In this document: in pieces, positions 31,795 through 37,988 of the stretch | How the letters are laid out: every line of letters begins with the position of its first letter | Numbering within the stretch: position 1 is the first letter of the stretch | Assembly (NCBI GenBank): GCA_001443445.1 | Contig: LDXN01000026.1 | Location: 1 to 37,988, forward strand | DNA: 37,988 nt | Reading direction: 5' to 3' | DNA from: Candidatus Dadabacteria bacterium CSP1-2 | Lineage (GTDB): Bacteria; Desulfobacterota_D; UBA1144; Nemesobacterales; CSP1-2 | Translations under genes and position numbers: made by a program | The notes under the pieces: model-generated | The model's input: the letters and a program-made list of their open reading frames with translations, nothing else | What the model was told of the DNA's origin: nothing | Databases searched by the model: none

Positions 31795-32169
31795 ATGCAT
31801 AAAATGACAATCTACCCGTTTCTATTTCTACTTTTATTTTTCCAGTCTTCTTTAGTGTGCGGCATTGAAAAACAGGGCTGTGGAAGTTGGACTTCTAAAT
31901 CACCCATGCCTACACCGCGCACAGAAGTGGCCGCCGCTTTACTTGATGGAAAAATCTACGTCATCGGAGGATTTGATTCCCAGGGTGAAACAAATTTAGT
32001 GGAAGCATACGATATCTCTAAAGACTTCTGGGGGAAAATAGCTCCATTACCTATGCCTCTTCATCATACGGGAGCTGCTTCAGTAGGTGGAAAGGTTTAC
32101 GTTATAGGTGGAGGTCCGAGACCAGGGCTGTCATTTAGTAATGTAAATGAGGTTTTTACACCACAATAA
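31795..32169 (+). CDS. Shortened Kelch-repeat exported protein
   Basis: The 124-aa protein has a signal peptide (TIYPFLFLLLFFQSSLVCG) and about two Kelch motifs: WTSKSPMPTPRTEVAAALLD with KIYVIGGFDSQG, and KIAPLPMPLHHTGAASVGG with KVYVIGGGPRPG. A beta-propeller needs four to seven or more blades, so this is far too short to fold alone. It starts and ends like full-length exported Kelch proteins (final NEVFTPQ), which suggests loss of the middle blades by in-frame deletion between repeats. It may be nonfunctional or assemble as an oligomer. There is no strong ribosome binding site. Confidence 0.65.
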   Translation: MHKMTIYPFLFLLLFFQSSLVCGIEKQGCGSWTSKSPMPTPRTEVAAALLDGKIYVIGGFDSQGETNLVEAYDISKDFWGKIAPLPMPLHHTGAASVGGKVYVIGGGPRPGLSFSNVNEVFTPQ

Positions 32170-32307
32170 ACTGTGGTTTTGAATTTTACATAGAGAGAAA
32201 TGTTTTTTAAGCTTGCTTTTTGTTTATAATTTCTATTCAATACCTCATCTTAATATGTTAGGATTTGTTCTAGGATTAATAAAAAACATTAATGGAGGGT
32301 TTAGAAA

Positions 32308-32607
32308 ATGGCAGATGAAAAACGTTGGTTTGAGAAAAGGGCTCCTGAGATGTCAAAGGGTTGGTGGGATTTTTACAACGCAGTTGAGGGAGAAACTGCT
32401 TTAGATAAAAAGACAAAAGCCTTAATTGCAGTTTCCGTTGCTGTTCATGGTCGCTGTCCGCACTGCTCGGAATCACGCATAAAGAAGGCACTTGCTTTAG
32501 GGATAAGTAAAGAAGAGGTTGCAGAGGCTGTAATGATGACTGCTCTACTTTCTGCTGGCACCGACATTTTCTGGATAAGGGATACTTATGAAAAGTATCT
32601 GGGATAA
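32308..32607 (+). CDS. AhpD-like carboxymuconolactone decarboxylase-family protein
   Basis: The 99-aa protein has the all-helical CMD/AhpD fold, with C50-P-H-C53 in AVSVAVHGRCPHCSESRIKKAL and the following GISKEEVAEAVMMTALLSAG helix. AhpD-type proteins use the CxxC as a peroxidase or disulfide relay and normally have a His four residues after the second Cys; here that position is Arg57. Substrates for this short group are generally unknown. A good GGAGGG site precedes the ATG. It stands between the Kelch remnant and a convergent dehalogenase-like gene. Confidence 0.85.
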   Translation: MADEKRWFEKRAPEMSKGWWDFYNAVEGETALDKKTKALIAVSVAVHGRCPHCSESRIKKALALGISKEEVAEAVMMTALLSAGTDIFWIRDTYEKYLG

Positions 32608-32781
32608 TTGAAGTCATCATAATTTCCTTACTATTCATCCGACTTTATTTGGCTATAAATATCATTTTATTTTATCTGTAGATAGATTGTGCTGAGAACT
32701 TAATGTAATTCGTTTAGCCTAGAAGGATGAACGAGGCTGATGATTTATGCTCAAATGGAGAATGCTTCATAGGTATTTTCC

Positions 32782-33699
32782 TTAGGTCATCTGAATGAAC
32801 TGCTGGATAAGCGCAACTAAGGTTTCTGGTGCATCTTCCTGGCAGAAGTGACCTACGTTCTCTAATTCGACTATTGGCCCGTTAGGGAAAAGAGTTTTGA
32901 AGTCGGTGATAGCCCTTTCTGGAGGGATCGCTCGATCGCGCATGCCTTCGGCAAGCATGGCTGGTTTCCTCCGTAATTCTTCGACACCACTTGCTCCCTC
33001 CTTGACATAATTGGCTACCCGTTGTAAGGCCACGTCGAGTGGGAATTCGATGGCGCCCTTACATTCCTCTTTATTTTCGAAAGGCGCAGAGTAGGCGCGG
33101 AGCCATGTTTCATTGACAACTGCTGAATTTTCAAAACCTAAGATTTTCATTACGCTGAGGACTGTACTTCCCAGATTACCCATCACCTCGTAATAAGAAC
33201 CGTCCTTGAGACTTTCAATAACCCATGTAAACCAGGGTGAGGTGTGTCCGGGTGGTAACTTAGGCGCATTCTTCACAAAGGGACTATAACCAAGAAGCGT
33301 ATTCATTAAGCAAAAGCGTTTGACGCGTTCAGGGTGGCGAACTGTGTATGCGCTACTTATTGGTCCACCCCAGTCTTGGACTACAAACGTAATATCCCAC
33401 AGATCCAACTCTTCTATAAGCGCCGCCAAGTTTTCTACGTGGGTACGAAGGGTATATTCTTTATTTTGTGGTGTTTCGCTTTTTCCAAAACCCATGTGAT
33501 CCGGCACGATCACTCGATGTGTCTTTGAGAGCAGGGGGATAAATTTGCGATATAAATATCCCCATGTTGGCTCACCGTGAAGACAAATAATAGGTTCTCC
33601 TTTTCCTTCATCAACGTAGTGCATACGAAAGCCTGTAGTCTCACTAAAATGGGGCTCAAAAGGAAACGTTCCGTTAAAAGTTTCATCGGCGGGTATCAT
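32782..33699 (-). CDS. Haloalkane dehalogenase-like alpha/beta hydrolase
   Basis: The 305-aa hydrolase has HGEPTW (oxyanion and halide region, residues 41-46), nucleophile D109 with the adjacent halide-binding W110 in VVQDWGG, and a C-terminal catalytic H284 (ENVGHFCQED). An Asp nucleophile rather than Ser, with Trp next to it, is the hallmark of haloalkane dehalogenases, which hydrolyse carbon-halogen bonds; epoxide hydrolases are the closest alternative. Length is typical. There is no signal peptide. It is monocistronic on the minus strand, divergent from the thioesterase gene across 218 bp. Confidence 0.82.
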   Translation of the reverse strand: MIPADETFNGTFPFEPHFSETTGFRMHYVDEGKGEPIICLHGEPTWGYLYRKFIPLLSKTHRVIVPDHMGFGKSETPQNKEYTLRTHVENLAALIEELDLWDITFVVQDWGGPISSAYTVRHPERVKRFCLMNTLLGYSPFVKNAPKLPPGHTSPWFTWVIESLKDGSYYEVMGNLGSTVLSVMKILGFENSAVVNETWLRAYSAPFENKEECKGAIEFPLDVALQRVANYVKEGASGVEELRRKPAMLAEGMRDRAIPPERAITDFKTLFPNGPIVELENVGHFCQEDAPETLVALIQQFIQMT

Positions 33700-33917
33700 A
33701 TTGGTAATCCTTAGTTGATTTTAATAAGTACTTAAGCAATAACCTTATATTCACAAAATTTTGCTGTTAACCATTATCTCACTAAGGATAATCTCTTGTC
33801 AAGAAAAAATTTCTATCTGCTTTCCATATTCGTAAGAATCAGGAATTATTAGAGGTAATTTGTAGGTAGATTTAAATAGTTTACTAAGATTAAAAAAACA
33901 GCACTGGAGTTCCATTT

Positions 33918-34385
33918 ATGAATCAACTTGCATTTCAGGATTATATGGAGAGAAACAAATGCTGGGGTTGTGGGAGTAGTAATGAATTGGGTTTGCACAT
34001 AAAGAGTTATTGGTCAGGTGATGAATCGGTCTGCACTTGGATGCCGCATAAACATCATATGGCTGGTCCAACACACATTCTAAATGGTGGAATTATTGCT
34101 ACCCTTATAGATTGCCATTCGGTTTGCACCGCTATTGCCGCCGCATATAAGGAAGAGGGTAGGGAGCTAAATACAGAGCCATTTATCTGGTATGTTACAG
34201 CATCTCTAAAGATAGACTATGTCAAACCTACGCCGATAAGCGAGCCTGTTACCCTTAGGGCACGCGTTAAGGAAATGAAGGGAAGAAAATTGGTTGTGAT
34301 ATGTTCACTCTATTCTAAAGGTGAAGAGTGTGCTCGCGGCGAGGTTCTTGCAGTACGTGTGTCTCCCGATTGGTATGAAGGATGA
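33918..34385 (+). CDS. PaaI-type hotdog-fold thioesterase
   Basis: The 155-aa protein has a hotdog fold: ILNGGIIATLIDCHSVCTA (central helix with the catalytic Asp or its neighbours), TASLKIDYVKPTPI and LRARVKEMKGRKLVVICSLY. This is the PaaI/4HBT acyl-CoA thioesterase pattern. The N-terminal CWGCG (a CxxC) is common in this subfamily. It probably hydrolyses an acyl-CoA in the cytoplasm; the precise acyl group is unknown. The start at 33918 follows CACTGGAGTT. It could pair functionally with the acyl-CoA ligase, but the genes are not adjacent. Confidence 0.85.
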   Translation: MNQLAFQDYMERNKCWGCGSSNELGLHIKSYWSGDESVCTWMPHKHHMAGPTHILNGGIIATLIDCHSVCTAIAAAYKEEGRELNTEPFIWYVTASLKIDYVKPTPISEPVTLRARVKEMKGRKLVVICSLYSKGEECARGEVLAVRVSPDWYEG

Positions 34386-34491
34386 TGATTGTAGTAATTG
34401 ATGAAATGGGGAAGGTTTATATATATAATTTTTCGTAATCCAAATAAAAAACAGTACAAGCAGACACATCAAAATTTTCATTGGAGTTAAC

Positions 34492-35355
34492 ATGAAGTGG
34501 ATTATGATGTTCTTTTTTCTGTGTACAGCTTCAACTCTGAAAGCCGAGATTCCACAGCCGAGTCCGGTAAAGGTGGAGTTACTAACCGATGTAGCTAATG
34601 TGAAGCCAGGTGGTGCTTTTATCTTAGGTGTGCTGTTTAGAATAAAACCAGGTTGGCATATTTACTGGAAAAATCCCGGTGATTCGGGTCTACCAACCTC
34701 GGTTAAGTTCGGTCTGACTGACGAGTTCAGCGTTGGCCAACTTCGATGGCCAGTCCCAGCTAGATTCTATCGGTCAGGAGACATCATAGACTACGGCTAC
34801 GCCGAATCCGTATTGCTTTCGGCTAAAGTCAAAGCGCCAGCGGAACTATCATCCGGCTCAACAGTTCCGATTCGCGCCAATATCTCATGGCTTAGCTGTG
34901 AGAAAATCTGCATACCTGGACATGCGAATCTTGAACTCAAACTACCTGTTTCTGAGATGGCTGCTCCGGTAAACAGTGAACTGTTTGCGCAATGGGAAGA
35001 ACACCTACCGAGCGATTCGGAACTAGCTAGGAATCCGTTTGCTGCAAAAATCACAGGGAGGGTCAACGCGCAAGGAACTCCATCAACCTTTACGGTTTTG
35101 CTTGATTGGAAGTTTCCTCCTGTGAATGTCGAATGGTTTCCGGAGGTCGACGGAGCCTTCGATATAGTTAACTTGTTATATAAAACAGAGGGCAAACAAA
35201 CCCACATAACTTTTACGGCCATGATCTTTCCAGGTCAAGGTTTATCGTCCAATTTTCTCGAAACATTAGTTGCCTACACCGATGCTAAAGGAGAACGTAA
35301 GGGAGTTAAGCTCCCTATACAATTACGAGGAGCGATCAATCCGAAAAATAAATAG
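34492..35355 (+). CDS. Stand-alone DsbD N-terminal-domain protein
   Basis: The 287-aa protein has a signal peptide (KWIMMFFFLCTASTLKA) and the periplasmic DsbD-alpha-like fold. GWHIYWKNPGDSGLPT, RWPVPARF and SWLSCEKICIPG, with the C136/C140 pair, match the thiol exchange domain of DsbD/ScsB. The transmembrane CcdA-like domain and the C-terminal thioredoxin domain are missing from this protein. It therefore must receive electrons from another membrane protein or do another job. The next gene encodes an exported thioredoxin-fold protein, which may be its partner. ScsB-type systems are tied to copper tolerance, which fits the window. Confidence 0.82.
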   Translation: MKWIMMFFFLCTASTLKAEIPQPSPVKVELLTDVANVKPGGAFILGVLFRIKPGWHIYWKNPGDSGLPTSVKFGLTDEFSVGQLRWPVPARFYRSGDIIDYGYAESVLLSAKVKAPAELSSGSTVPIRANISWLSCEKICIPGHANLELKLPVSEMAAPVNSELFAQWEEHLPSDSELARNPFAAKITGRVNAQGTPSTFTVLLDWKFPPVNVEWFPEVDGAFDIVNLLYKTEGKQTHITFTAMIFPGQGLSSNFLETLVAYTDAKGERKGVKLPIQLRGAINPKNK

Positions 35356-35457
35356 GCTATCAGTTTGGAAAGTAAAATATGACGTTAAGCGTTGTTTAGC
35401 AAGTTATCTTATGAAGAAAAAATCCTTTAAATAAATTACCTACGTAAGGAGGTTATT

Positions 35458-36069
35458 ATGAAATCTATTATTTTGGGTACGGTAATCATGTTTTTAATGT
35501 TAGGAGTCTTAGTACAGCTAAGTGCACTAGCCGAGAAAAAAAAGGTCACCGCGATGGTTAGCTCGCCGGCCCCGGCTTTTACGCTAGAAGACCAAAACGG
35601 CAAGAATGTTAGTCTTTCTGGTTTAAATGTGAAAATAGTTGTGCTTGAATGGTTGAATCCCGACTGCCCTTTTGTAAAGCGCCACTACAAAGCTGGAACT
35701 ATGACTACCCTCGCAGAAAAATATAAAGATAAAGATGTCGTCTGGATTGCGATTAACAGCACACATTACATGAATAAAGAAGATGACAAGAAATGGATCG
35801 AGGGATACAAGCTTTTTTACTCCATTCTTGATGATAGCTCTGGCAAAGTAGGGAAGCTATATGGTGCCAAAACTACACCACATATGTTTATTATAGACAA
35901 ATCCGGTACGTTGGTTTACCAGGGTGCAATTGATGACGATCCAAAGGGTGTTAAAAATGGAAATGCATTGAATTATGTTGATAAGGCGCTGGGTGAGATC
36001 ATCGCTGGTAAACCAGTAAGCATGTCACAAACAAAACCATACGGGTGTTCGGTGAAATACGCGGATTAA
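35458..36069 (+). CDS. Exported thioredoxin-fold (redoxin/AhpC-TSA-like) protein
   Basis: The 203-aa protein has a signal peptide (SIILGTVIMFLMLGVLVQLSA) and a redoxin domain: APAFTLEDQNGKNVSLS, VVLEWLNPDCPFVKRHY with C70, KTTPHMFIIDKSGTLVYQG with the cis-Pro. It has a single Cys at the active-site loop (DCPFV), so it lacks the usual CxxC and resembles peroxiredoxin-like exported proteins. It is likely to act in periplasmic thiol or peroxide chemistry. An AAGGAGG site precedes it. It lies 102 nt after the DsbD-N gene and may be co-transcribed. Confidence 0.83.
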   Translation: MKSIILGTVIMFLMLGVLVQLSALAEKKKVTAMVSSPAPAFTLEDQNGKNVSLSGLNVKIVVLEWLNPDCPFVKRHYKAGTMTTLAEKYKDKDVVWIAINSTHYMNKEDDKKWIEGYKLFYSILDDSSGKVGKLYGAKTTPHMFIIDKSGTLVYQGAIDDDPKGVKNGNALNYVDKALGEIIAGKPVSMSQTKPYGCSVKYAD

Positions 36070-36140
36070 TTGCCAATTCGATGATGAAACTAACTCTATA
36101 TAATACCAATTCGATTTTTTAATTGTGCATAATAAAAACT

Positions 36141-36327
36141 GTCATTGCGAGGAATCCTTCGACGGAGTTTACCCTGAGCAAAGCCGAAGGGCTCAGGACT
36201 TCGTCGTGAGCTCAGTCGAACGATAAACTCCGTGACGAAGCAATCTGACACAGAGTGTCATTCCGAATCGTGTCCTGAGCCTAGTCGAAGGAGCGGTGAG
36301 GAATCTCAAACAGATTGCTTCGCTTGG
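36141..36327. repeat. Composite REP-like repeat element in a gene-free stretch
   Basis: The 362-bp stretch between the redoxin and DoxX genes holds no ORF but two related repeat units. Unit 1 starts GTCATTGCGAGGA (36141) and ends GACGAAGCAATCTGAC. Inside it CGGAGTTTA (36163-36171) pairs with TAAACTCCG (36224-36232), enclosing CCTGAGC/GCTCAGG (36173-36179, 36191-36197). Unit 2 starts GTCATTCCGAA (36258) with CCTGAGCCTAGTCGAAGGA, and ends in the AGATTGCTTCGCTTGG inverted end. Such motifs are typical of dispersed bacterial REP/MITE-like repeats. The source transposase is not in this window. Confidence 0.7.
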
Positions 36328-36431
36328 ATCTGGGGTAGCGATCAAGAGGGAGGGTAGTTAGGGAACCGAAACGCTCGCTATGACTGCTCCTTTTTGAATG
36401 CACTAATAATTGATGGAAGAGGAGAAGCTAA

Positions 36432-36830
36432 ATGGATAATTATATTCAGAGAATAGGACTTTTGTTTTTAAGGATATTTGTAGGTGGGACTATGCTCTTG
36501 GCGCATGGGGTGCCAAAGCTATTAGATCCAAAGCCATTTATAGAAGCTTTAAGTTCTAATGGGTTTCCACTGCCCAACATTATGGCTTACTTGTCAATTT
36601 CAGCAGAGGCGATTTTTCCTGTATTTATTATCTTAGGTGTATTCATAAGGGTTTCCGCGCTCATAGCCGCTATAAATATGTTCGTAGCTTTGTTTGTTTT
36701 TCACTTAAACATAAAAGGTGATCCGTTTGCAAATTTTGAAAAGGCTTTTCTGTACATGATAGTATTCATTTTTATCGCGATTGCAGGAGGCGGGGGTTGG
36801 ACATTGAAACGATTGTTTGATAAAAAGTAA
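36432..36830 (+). CDS. DoxX-family membrane protein
   Basis: The 132-aa protein has four predicted membrane segments (LLFLRIFVGGTMLLAHG; a segment starting SISAEAIFPVFIILGVF; RVSALIAAINMFVALFVF; FLYMIVFIFIAIAGGGGW). It follows the DoxX pattern, including HGVPKLLDPKPF and the ending AGGGGWTLKRLF. DoxX proteins are small inner-membrane proteins of unclear function, some linked to thiosulfate oxidation or redox stress complexes. The start has a GGAAGAGGAG site. It is monocistronic; a weak hairpin (GGGAT/ATCCC at about 36888-36900) may end it. Confidence 0.88.
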   Translation: MDNYIQRIGLLFLRIFVGGTMLLAHGVPKLLDPKPFIEALSSNGFPLPNIMAYLSISAEAIFPVFIILGVFIRVSALIAAINMFVALFVFHLNIKGDPFANFEKAFLYMIVFIFIAIAGGGGWTLKRLFDKK

Positions 36831-36961
36831 GAGTTATAGCAAGGTTTTGATTCAGTTTTCTTAATCAATGCTCAGAAACCTTAGCCGGGATGAAATCCCA
36901 TCATTAGGTTATTTTTACCTTAACAACTATCCTCGGAGATGATCTTTTTCCGGTTGTTGTT

Positions 36962-36990
36962 TTGAAAAGAGATAAGAAGATGTTTATATT
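36962..36990 (+). promoter_or_regulatory. Promoter of the AbrB-type gene
   Basis: TTGAAA (36962-36967) and TATATT (36985-36990) are separated by 17 bp. The ATG at 37009 follows after a GAGAGGT ribosome binding site. This is a good sigma-70 match. Confidence 0.6.
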
Positions 36991-37008
36991 CTTGCTAGAG
37001 AGGTAATC

Positions 37009-37284
37009 ATGGCACGGATTGTTAAGCGGGAAGGTGCTTTGGTTGTAGCCCTACGGACGGAGGGGGCTGTGATTATTCCTAAGGTCCTTCGGGAAAAGCT
37101 CGGTCTTCGGGCTGGCGATCTTTTGGAAGTAGAGGTACGCGGAGGGGATTTAGTTCTTCATCCTATTCCGATCAGGCGACTGACGCTCCAGGGGGTTAAG
37201 GCGGCTTCTTTAGATAAGCTCACCGGATTAGTCCGTCTGGGCGGTGATGCGGTAAAGGATAAAAAACGGCTCTATCGACCTTAG
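37009..37284 (+). CDS. AbrB/MazE-type swapped-hairpin DNA-binding protein
   Basis: The 91-aa protein has a SpoVT-AbrB domain: EGAVIIPKVLREKLGLRAGDLLEVEVRGGDLVLHP (the IPK.LREKLGL..GD motif). Such proteins are antitoxins or transition-state regulators that bind DNA as dimers. A toxin partner (usually a PIN protein) would be expected directly after it; none is seen in the 110 bp before the next ORF, so it is an orphan, or the toxin was lost. It starts after AGAGAGGT. Codon use is somewhat GC-richer than in its neighbours. Confidence 0.85.
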   Translation: MARIVKREGALVVALRTEGAVIIPKVLREKLGLRAGDLLEVEVRGGDLVLHPIPIRRLTLQGVKAASLDKLTGLVRLGGDAVKDKKRLYRP

Positions 37285-37345
37285 GTTCCTTGTAGGTGTG
37301 AGCTCCTTAATCACAAACTGCGTGGTGGGATGTTCATCACACTGC

Positions 37346-37375
37346 TTGCAAGCTGAACGCATTGCTGTGTATAGT
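37346..37375 (+). promoter_or_regulatory. Putative promoter of the tandem hicB genes
   Basis: TTGCAA (37346-37351) and TATAGT (37370-37375) with an 18-bp spacer lie 20 bp before the ATG at 37395. The support is by consensus only. Confidence 0.35.
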
Positions 37376-37394
37376 AATTGCGGGAGGTGTAAAT

Positions 37395-37555
37395 ATGGCT
37401 GTACGAACATTTACTGCAGTTATCCATAAAGAAGAAGACTTATACGTTGCAGAGTGCCCCAAGTGGGTACGGTTAGTCAGGGATGCACAATTGAAGAAGC
37501 TATCACGAATTTAAAGGAAGCCACTGAACTTTATCTCGAAGAATTTCCGAGATGA
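37395..37555 (+). pseudogene. Frameshifted HicB-family protein
   Basis: ATG 37395, after GGGAGGTG, opens a HicB-like domain: VRTFTAVIHKEEDLYVAECP. A single missing base near 37461-37464 then moves the reading to another frame, where the domain continues as VGTVSQGCTIEEAITNLKEA and TELYLEEFPR to a stop at 37553-37555. Restoring one base gives a normal ~53-residue HicB fold. It is probably an inactivated gene, though a sequencing error cannot be excluded. It lies 4 nt before an intact HicB gene. Confidence 0.75.
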
Positions 37556-37559
37556 TCAT

Positions 37560-37793
37560 ATGAAACTACTCAGCTATAGAATCTTACTAAGAAAAGAACC
37601 TGAGGGAGGTTATACAGTAATAGTGCCTTCTCTTCCTGGGTGTATTACATACGGAGATACTATAGAACAAGCTATAAAGATGGCAAAAGAGGCTATTGAG
37701 TTATACATAGAGAGCTTAAAAGAGCATGGAGAAGAGATACCAAAAGAGGAAGGAACTTTTGAATACACCTTAACGATGGAAGCTCATTCCTAA
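37560..37793 (+). CDS. HicB-family antitoxin-like protein
   Basis: The 77-aa protein has the partial RNase H-like HicB fold: YRILLRKEPEGGYTVIVPSLPGCITYGDTIEQAIKMAKEAIELYIESL. HicB proteins neutralise the HicA mRNA interferase. No hicA lies before or after it in the visible sequence, so it may be an orphan or have a regulatory role. The start at 37560 comes four bases after the stop of the frameshifted relative, with a CGAGATGATC context and no clear ribosome binding site, which suggests coupled translation. Confidence 0.88.
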   Translation: MKLLSYRILLRKEPEGGYTVIVPSLPGCITYGDTIEQAIKMAKEAIELYIESLKEHGEEIPKEEGTFEYTLTMEAHS

Positions 37794-37874
37794 ACTACCT
37801 TTTATTTTTCTCCATTGAGCTTGTGACAATTGGAAATTGCTGAGATTAATTCCTAATTAGGGTAAAATTATGAT

Positions 37875-37988
37875 ATGAATAAAAAAGAATTGATTTTAAA
37901 TGAAATTGAAAAGGTTCCAGAGCCCTTGCTTGAAGAAATATTAGACTTCGTCCGCTTTTTGAAAACAAAGGCTGCAGTGGAAAGAATG
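37875..37988 (+). CDS. DUF2281-type protein, 5' part only
   Basis: ATG 37875 opens a frame that continues beyond the window (38 codons seen): MNKKELILNEIEKVPEPLLE followed by EILDFVRFLKTK. This matches the N-terminus of DUF2281-family proteins, small antitoxin-like partners often beside PIN-domain toxins. It fits the run of antitoxin-like genes at this end. The partner gene, if any, lies outside the window. Confidence 0.7.
   Translation, partial: MNKKELILNEIEKVPEPLLEEILDFVRFLKTKAAVERM

Noticed and set aside
1-37988. CRISPR arrays, rRNA, tRNA, known riboswitches, full insertion sequences, integrases
   Set aside because: Looked for on both strands by eye; no regular spacer-repeat arrays, no tRNA-like cloverleaf or T-loop signature, and no transposase or integrase ORF was found.

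Overview
This window is AT-rich DNA from a Gram-negative bacterium: it encodes TolC-type outer-membrane channels, periplasmic adaptors, lipoproteins and many exported proteins. The mix of genes (PHA-synthase-like hydrolase, B12-binding radical SAM protein, small RRM protein, GalT, c-type cytochrome, acyl-CoA ligase) suggests an uncultured or deltaproteobacterial-type lineage. That placement is inference; the window carries no rRNA or tRNA to test it.

Layout. 1-1.3 kb (minus): an XRE/ImmA-type regulator-protease and the start of a coupled downstream gene. 1.5-3.8 kb: a flavoprotein disulfide-reductase homologue converging on a SAM methyltransferase. 3.9-12.05 kb: first metal-efflux locus (small exported Cys/His protein, lipoprotein, Cys-containing exported protein, 120-aa helical exported protein, tolC, cusB-like, cusA-like). 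12.1-15.5 kb: galT, a second helical paralogue and a PhaC-like hydrolase, ending exactly where a C-terminal fragment of a second cusA begins. 15.5-20.6 kb: mixed genes (conserved hypothetical, third helical paralogue, RRM protein, cytochrome c, radical SAM, DUF1232, PAP2 phosphatase). 20.6-29.1 kb: second metal-efflux locus, which opens with a paralogue of the first small Cys/His protein, continues with a 49-aa membrane ORF, tolC, adaptor and RND pump, then a His-rich exported protein, a cupredoxin, a Met/His-rich Spy-like protein, and ends with the fourth helical paralogue. 29.2-36.8 kb: acetolactate decarboxylase homologue with an export signal, acyl-CoA ligase, shortened Kelch protein, AhpD-like protein, haloalkane-dehalogenase-like hydrolase, thioesterase, stand-alone DsbD-N domain protein, thioredoxin-fold protein, a composite REP-like repeat and DoxX. 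36.9-38 kb: an AbrB-type protein, a frameshifted HicB, an intact HicB and the start of a DUF2281-type gene.

How it fits together. The core is a pair of envelope copper/heavy-metal resistance loci built from the same parts. Each starts with a promoter (16-bp spacer) placed 10-12 bp before the ATG of a small exported protein, so the transcript should be nearly leaderless. Each then has a related intercistronic region with an inverted repeat, then a second short cistron, then the RND operon. Four copies of an exported ~120-aa helical protein family are scattered through the window. Each is followed by the same type of hairpin, and two copies share 179 bp of perfect identity. The first cusA looks replaced by a more GC-rich allele, with the 3' end of an AT-rich cusA left about 3 kb downstream. 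The duplicated leader cassette and the helical-protein/hairpin family are the best candidates for an undescribed system.
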